Below, in pieces: positions 60,372-64,000 of a DNA stretch of 64,000 nucleotides. The stretch covers positions 62,001-126,000 of the forward strand of contig NZ_QOWE01000009.1 of the NCBI RefSeq assembly GCF_003334855.1, in the 5' to 3' direction. The DNA comes from Larkinella punicea. Its GTDB lineage: Bacteria > Bacteroidota > Bacteroidia > Cytophagales > Spirosomataceae. The notes below the pieces were generated by a model that was given only the letters and a program-made list of their open reading frames with translations, made no database searches and was not told the DNA's origin. The translations under genes were made by a program, and so were the position numbers. Numbering within the stretch: position 1 is the first letter of the stretch; the number at the start of each line of letters is the position of its first letter.

Positions 60372-61361
60372 TCAGTCCTCGTCTAATCTGTATTTGGTAA
60401 TGTCCATGCCGAAAGTCAGGTTCTTTTCGGCCACCAACTGTTCCAATTCAGTCAGCGACTTCTTACCGAAGTTTCTAAATTTCATCATATCTGAAATCTC
60501 CAGTTTCACCAGGTCGCCCAGTGATTTTACATCGGCAGATTTCAAGCAATTGTAAGCCCGTACGGACAAATCAAGATCAGCCAGCGGAGTTTTCAACAAC
60601 TTCCGCATGTGCAGCATTTCTTCGTCAACGACGTTATCTTCTTCTGCTTTCGCGGTTTCAAACGTCATCGTTTGATCGGAGAACAGCATAAAGTGTTGAA
60701 TCAGAATGGTAGCTGCGCCTTTCAGGGCTTCTTCCGGGTGAATGGAACCGTCGGTTTCGATGTCCAGCAACAGCCGTTCGTAGTCGGTCTTTTGCTCAAC
60801 CCGCGTATTTTCAACGCTGTAACGAACATTCTTGATCGGCGTGTAAATGGCATCGATCGGGATGTGTCCGAAAGGCAGTTCGTTGGCACGTGGTTCGTCG
60901 GCGGGCACATACCCCCGGCCTTTCTCCACGTGAATTTCCATTTCCAGTTCACGCGTATCGTCGATGTGACAGATTTCCAGTTCAGGATTCAGTACTTCAA
61001 ACGACGCGCTAAATTTTGATATGTCGCCGGCTTTTAACACCGACTGATTTTTGATCGTAACGGTAATTTTGTTGTCGACCATGTCCGAAACTTTCTTGAA
61101 CCGAACCATTTTCAGGTTCAGGATAATTTCGGTAACATCTTCAACGACGCCTTCTATGGATGAGAACTCGTGCAGTACGCCAGGGAATCGTACGCTGGCA
61201 ATGGCATAGCCTTCCAGCGATGACAGCAGAATTCTCCGCAACGCATTCCCTATGGTCACGCCATAGCCCTTTTCGAGTGGCTTGAACTCAAACAACCCGT
61301 GAAAGTCGTCAGCTCGCTCCATGACAACTTTATCGGGCATTTGGAACGCTAATATTGACAT
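60372..61361 (-). CDS. rpoA: RNA polymerase alpha subunit
   Basis: 329 residues. N-terminal dimerisation domain ([61 protein letters not shown]) and C-terminal domain ([60 protein letters not shown]) are complete, with the DNA- and factor-binding alpha-CTD. Between rpsD and rplQ, the standard alpha operon order. The gap to rpsD (61362-61496) holds an inverted repeat. Confidence 0.98.
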   Translation of the reverse strand: MSILAFQMPDKVVMERADDFHGLFEFKPLEKGYGVTIGNALRRILLSSLEGYAIASVRFPGVLHEFSSIEGVVEDVTEIILNLKMVRFKKVSDMVDNKITVTIKNQSVLKAGDISKFSASFEVLNPELEICHIDDTRELEMEIHVEKGRGYVPADEPRANELPFGHIPIDAIYTPIKNVRYSVENTRVEQKTDYERLLLDIETDGSIHPEEALKGAATILIQHFMLFSDQTMTFETAKAEEDNVVDEEMLHMRKLLKTPLADLDLSVRAYNCLKSADVKSLGDLVKLEISDMMKFRNFGKKSLTELEQLVAEKNLTFGMDITKYRLDED

Positions 61362-61403
61362 ACGAATTTGTTTTTAACCGTTCAACTAATGAAATGCAGT
61401 GTA

Positions 61404-61490
61404 TGGTTTTCGGAATACGGTTTACACCGGGTAGCGGGTTCGGTTGCTTTGCAATCTAACTGAAAACCGAAATCCGTATACCGAAAACCA
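61404..61490. repeat. Inverted repeat between rpoA and rpsD
   Basis: TGGTTTTCGGAATACGG (61404-61420) pairs with 61474-61490 at 16 of 17 positions across a 53-base centre. Words like GGTTTTCGG and CCGAAAACC repeat around it. It interrupts an operon that is normally tightly spaced. Confidence 0.8.
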
Positions 61491-61496
61491 AAACTG

Positions 61497-62102
61497 TTAC
61501 TTAGAATACAATTCAACAACCAGTTGCTCGTTTACGTTCTCAGGAATCTGATCGCGTTCCGGGTAGGTGGTAAATACCCCCTGCAATTGTTGTTGATCCC
61601 ATTCCAACCAGTTGTAGCGCTTCGGATTCCGGGCCGACAGGCTGGTTGTCACGGCTTCGAGTGACTTCGATTTCTCACGAATGCTGATCAGTTGACCCGG
61701 TTTCAATGAGTAAGAAGCTATATTGACCACTTCGCCGTCAACGGCAATGTGTTTGTGAGAGACTAATTGGCGGGCAGCCCGGCGGGTTGGAGCAATGCCT
61801 AGACGGTAAACCGTGTTGTCCAGACGCGCTTCGCAAAGTTTCAGCAGGTTTTCACCGGTGATGCCTTGTTTAACAACGGCCCGGTGGAACAAGCCCCGGA
61901 ACTGACGTTCCAGAATACCGTAGATGTATTTTACCTTTTGTTTTTCCTGCAACTGAACAGCATATTCCGACTGTTTCCGTTTCCGACCGCGTCCGTGTTG
62001 GCCGGGAGCGTAGGCTTTCTTTTGCAGGGCTTTGCTGGGGCCGAGAATCGGCTCACCAAACTTACGGGAAATTTTGGCCTTGGGGCCTGTGTATCTTGCC
62101 AT
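61497..62102 (-). CDS. rpsD: 30S ribosomal protein S4
   Basis: 201 residues from ATG 62102 ([19 protein letters not shown]); the longer ATG at 62144 would add an unrelated [15 protein letters not shown]4 motifs: [34 protein letters not shown], an S4 RNA-binding domain ([36 protein letters not shown]). It nucleates 30S assembly. Downstream of rpsK as usual. Confidence 0.97.
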   Translation of the reverse strand: MARYTGPKAKISRKFGEPILGPSKALQKKAYAPGQHGRGRKRKQSEYAVQLQEKQKVKYIYGILERQFRGLFHRAVVKQGITGENLLKLCEARLDNTVYRLGIAPTRRAARQLVSHKHIAVDGEVVNIASYSLKPGQLISIREKSKSLEAVTTSLSARNPKRYNWLEWDQQQLQGVFTTYPERDQIPENVNEQLVVELYSK

Positions 62103-62217
62103 TTGTACTGAGAATGAATAACGAAAAACGATGAACAGACACAACCCAATGTCGCCTGCCCGTATTCATTAAGTGAAGCGGGTTGCTTAACGCAATCCGC
62201 AGAATTGAAAGTAATGC

Positions 62218-62613
62218 TTAAACGCGACGGCGTTTCGGAGGGCGGCAGCCGTTGTGGGGCAGTGGCGTAATATCTTTGATGGACATTACTTCGATACCGG
62301 TATTCTGGATCGTCCGGATCGCAGATTCACGACCGGAACCCGGACCTTTCACGAACACTTCTGCCTTGCGCATGCCCAGATCATGGGCTACGGTAGCACA
62401 GTTCTGAGCGGCAGTCTGAGCAGCATACGGCGTGTTTTTCTTGGAGCCTTTGAAGCCCATTTTACCGGCCGATGCCCACGAGATTACTTGCCCCGAGCTG
62501 TTGGTAATTGAAATGATAATGTTATTGAACGAAGCCCGGATGTGTACCTGACCAACGGGTTCAACTACTACTACCCGTTTTTTCGCTTTGTCTTTGCGTT
62601 TTGCCTGAGCCAT
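62218..62613 (-). CDS. rpsK: 30S ribosomal protein S11
   Basis: 131 residues, full length. [80 protein letters not shown] and the C-terminal [15 protein letters not shown] are the invariant S11 sequence. Found between rpsM and rpsD. Confidence 0.98.
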   Translation of the reverse strand: MAQAKRKDKAKKRVVVVEPVGQVHIRASFNNIIISITNSSGQVISWASAGKMGFKGSKKNTPYAAQTAAQNCATVAHDLGMRKAEVFVKGPGSGRESAIRTIQNTGIEVMSIKDITPLPHNGCRPPKRRRV

Positions 62614-62632
62614 TTCTAGTTGATCGTTTAAC

Positions 62633-62683
62633 GTTTAACGTTTAAGGTTTAAAGCATTTTGCGAAAAACCTTAAACGTTAAAC
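62633..62683. repeat. Inverted repeat between rpsM and rpsK
   Basis: GTTTAACGTTTAAGGTTT (62633-62650) pairs perfectly with 62666-62683; extra copies of the GTTTAACGTTTAA word flank both arms. Separates two genes normally adjacent. Confidence 0.88.
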
Positions 62684-62700
62684 CTCAAACCTTAAACTCA

Positions 62701-63078
62701 TTATTTAGTTGCTTTCTTCTTATTTGCTACCGTCTTACGCTTACCTTTCCGCGTGCGGGAGTTGTTTTTCGTGTGCTGGCCACGAACCGGCAGGCCTTTC
62801 CGGTGACGCAGACCCCGGTAGCAACCAATGTCCATCAATCGCTTGATGTTCAACTGGACTTCCGATTTCAGTGCCCCTTCAACCTTGTGTTCTGCGCTGA
62901 TGATGGTCCGGATGGCATTCGACTCTTCGTCGTTCCACTCGCTCACCTTTTTATCAACAGATACACCTGCTTTATTCAGAATTCTCTGCGCTGAGCTACG
63001 GCCAATGCCAAAAATGTAAGTCAACGAAATTTCACCGCGTTTCCGGTCGGGAATATCAACCCCTGCAATACGTGCCAT
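62701..63078 (-). CDS. rpsM: 30S ribosomal protein S13
   Basis: 125 residues. [34 protein letters not shown] opens the protein, and [26 protein letters not shown] closes it, as in all S13 proteins. Standard alpha operon place downstream of rpmJ. Confidence 0.98.
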   Translation of the reverse strand: MARIAGVDIPDRKRGEISLTYIFGIGRSSAQRILNKAGVSVDKKVSEWNDEESNAIRTIISAEHKVEGALKSEVQLNIKRLMDIGCYRGLRHRKGLPVRGQHTKNNSRTRKGKRKTVANKKKATK

Positions 63079-63087
63079 ATTCAGTGA

Positions 63088-63204
63088 TTAACCTTGTCTT
63101 TGTTTATACCTAGGATTCTTCTTATTGATCACGTAAAGCTTCCCCTTCCGGCGGATCACCTTACAATCAACACTGCGCTTTTTAATCGACGCCTTGACTT
63201 TCAT
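63088..63204 (-). CDS. rpmJ: 50S ribosomal protein L36
   Basis: 38 residues: [38 protein letters not shown]. This is the short basic L36. The zinc-finger cysteines are mostly lost: one Cys (residue 14) remains, as in the C- form of other bacteria. The stop is nine bases upstream of the rpsM start. Confidence 0.95.
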   Translation of the reverse strand: MKVKASIKKRSVDCKVIRRKGKLYVINKKNPRYKQRQG

Positions 63205-63307
63205 GGTTTTACTCTCCGTTTTACGGTTTTCGGTTCCGGTTTTCAGTTTTTGGTTATTGCTGCACTATGTCAGCCCACCGTAAACTATAAACCGTAAGCC
63301 TTAAACC

Positions 63308-63526
63308 TTATTTATACCGATAAACAATTCGTGCTTTGGACAGGTCATACGGCGACATTTCCAATTTTACCCGGTCGCCGGGCAGAATTTTGATGTAATT
63401 CATCCGCATTTTCCCGGAAATGTGAGCAACTACTTCATGTTTGTTCTCGAGCTGTACCCGGAACATGGCATTGGAGAGTGCTTCTACAATGGTACCGTCT
63501 TGTTCGATGGATGTCTGTTTTGCCAT
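63308..63526 (-). CDS. infA: Translation initiation factor IF-1
   Basis: 72 residues, full length: an S1-type OB fold ([72 protein letters not shown]). Binds the A-site of the 30S subunit. Three bases downstream of map. Confidence 0.97.
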   Translation of the reverse strand: MAKQTSIEQDGTIVEALSNAMFRVQLENKHEVVAHISGKMRMNYIKILPGDRVKLEMSPYDLSKARIVYRYK

Positions 63527-63529
63527 TCG

Positions 63530-64000
63530 TTACGCTATGGTCACTTCGTTGACTTCAATCATTAAGCTGGTATTGGCCGTTACTTCTTCAATGTACTGAA
63601 ACGTCGTCAGAATTTCGGCCTGACCTTTCCGAACGGCAACTGAGTGTTCGAAATGCGCAGACGGTTTACGATCAACTGTTCGAATAGTCCAGCCATCCCG
63701 TTCCTGAACAATGCTTTTCTTACCGAGGTTCACCATCGGCTCTATGGCCAGAACCATACCTTCTTTCAGTTTGACGCCCTGTCCACGTTTGCCATAGTTC
63801 GGAACTTCCGGGCCTTCGTGGAGACTCTTTCCGACTCCATGACCGACCAACTCCCGAACCACCGAATACCCGAATTTCTCCACATGACTCTGCACTGCAT
63901 ACCCAATGTCGCCAATCCGATTTCCTTCCGTTGCTTTTTCAATACCGCAATACAGTGATTGCTTGGTACGGATCAGCAGGTCACGAACCTCCTGGCTAAT
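63530..64000 (-). CDS. map: Methionine aminopeptidase, 5' end outside window
   Basis: The reading frame continues to the right edge (ISQEVRDLLIRTKQSLYCGIEKATEGNRIGDIGYAVQSH), so the start is not in the window and the ATG at 63895 is internal. Visible motifs: VGHGVGKSLHEGPEVPNYG (metal-binding His), MVLAIEPMVNLG and HFEHSVAV. It removes the initiator methionine from proteins. First visible gene of the alpha operon; secY and adk probably precede it. Confidence 0.96.
   Translation of the reverse strand: MSQEVRDLLIRTKQSLYCGIEKATEGNRIGDIGYAVQSHVEKFGYSVVRELVGHGVGKSLHEGPEVPNYGKRGQGVKLKEGMVLAIEPMVNLGKKSIVQERDGWTIRTVDRKPSAHFEHSVAVRKGQAEILTTFQYIEEVTANTSLMIEVNEVTIA

Overview
The window is chromosomal DNA from a member of the Bacteroidota, most likely a Spirosoma- or Larkinella-like cytophagalean. 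This placement is inferred from content: a C25 (gingipain-type) peptidase with a type IX secretion C-terminal domain, a one-protein hybrid histidine kinase ending in an AraC domain, a two-component-propeller kinase, an ECF-sigma/FecR pair, a BlaR1-like peptidase fused to TonB and carboxypeptidase-regulatory domains, an L17 protein with a helix-hairpin-helix tail, and a promoter of the Bacteroidota type (TTG, about 20 bases, TAnnTTTG). I see no rRNA, tRNA, CRISPR array, prophage or insertion sequence.

Layout. 1-2.6 kb: partial SCP2 gene, an orphan ECF sigma/FecR pair and a small secreted protein. 2.7-10.3 kb (minus strand): an acyltransferase, two tandem MFS carriers, a membrane protein, an M1 metallopeptidase and a DUF2911 protein. 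10.4-15.4 kb (plus): DUF4350, MoxR ATPase, DUF58 and an M20 peptidase. 15.5-22.1 kb (plus): secreted C25 peptidase, propeller histidine kinase and its LuxR-type response regulator. 22.2-29.4 kb: a VapBC-like module whose toxin gene is out of frame at a four-base repeat, a serine hydrolase, a sorbosone-dehydrogenase-like protein, an LLM flavin oxidoreductase bracketed by two inverted copies of a 91-base repeat, a secreted alpha/beta hydrolase, and a Fic gene with two in-frame stops. 29.6-32.9 kb: a BlaI/BlaR1 signalling operon with a clear operator-promoter. 33-41.3 kb: small secreted and lipid-anchored proteins, an amidohydrolase, RDD protein, two glycosyltransferases, then SpoIIM, a membrane protein and DUF4129. 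41.3-44.9 kb: SDR, LemA, two TPM-domain proteins and a lipoprotein. 45-53.6 kb (minus): gpmI, a 1112-residue GHMP kinase-like/sugar-nucleotide pyrophosphorylase fusion, a GalU-like enzyme, a low-molecular-weight phosphatase, an FtsB-like protein and eno. 53.8-58.3 kb: hybrid sensor kinase and a DUF1624 protein. 58.4-64 kb (minus): carA and the alpha ribosomal operon map-infA-rpmJ-rpsM-rpsK-rpsD-rpoA-rplQ.

The pattern that ordinary annotation does not explain lies between the genes. About ten intergenic gaps hold long inverted repeats with arms of roughly 18-39 bases, near-perfect within a locus but different at every locus, often built from short repeated words and often running into the stop codon of the upstream gene. 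A separate, truly dispersed element (arms reading CCCCTAAATCCCCTAAAGG) occurs twice around the LLM gene, with a divergent relative beside eno. The strongest single-gene observations are the out-of-frame (AAAT)4 toxin gene, the doubly interrupted Fic gene next to an antitoxin-like small ORF, the BlaI operator placed between the -33 and -7 boxes, and the GHMP/pyrophosphorylase fusion.
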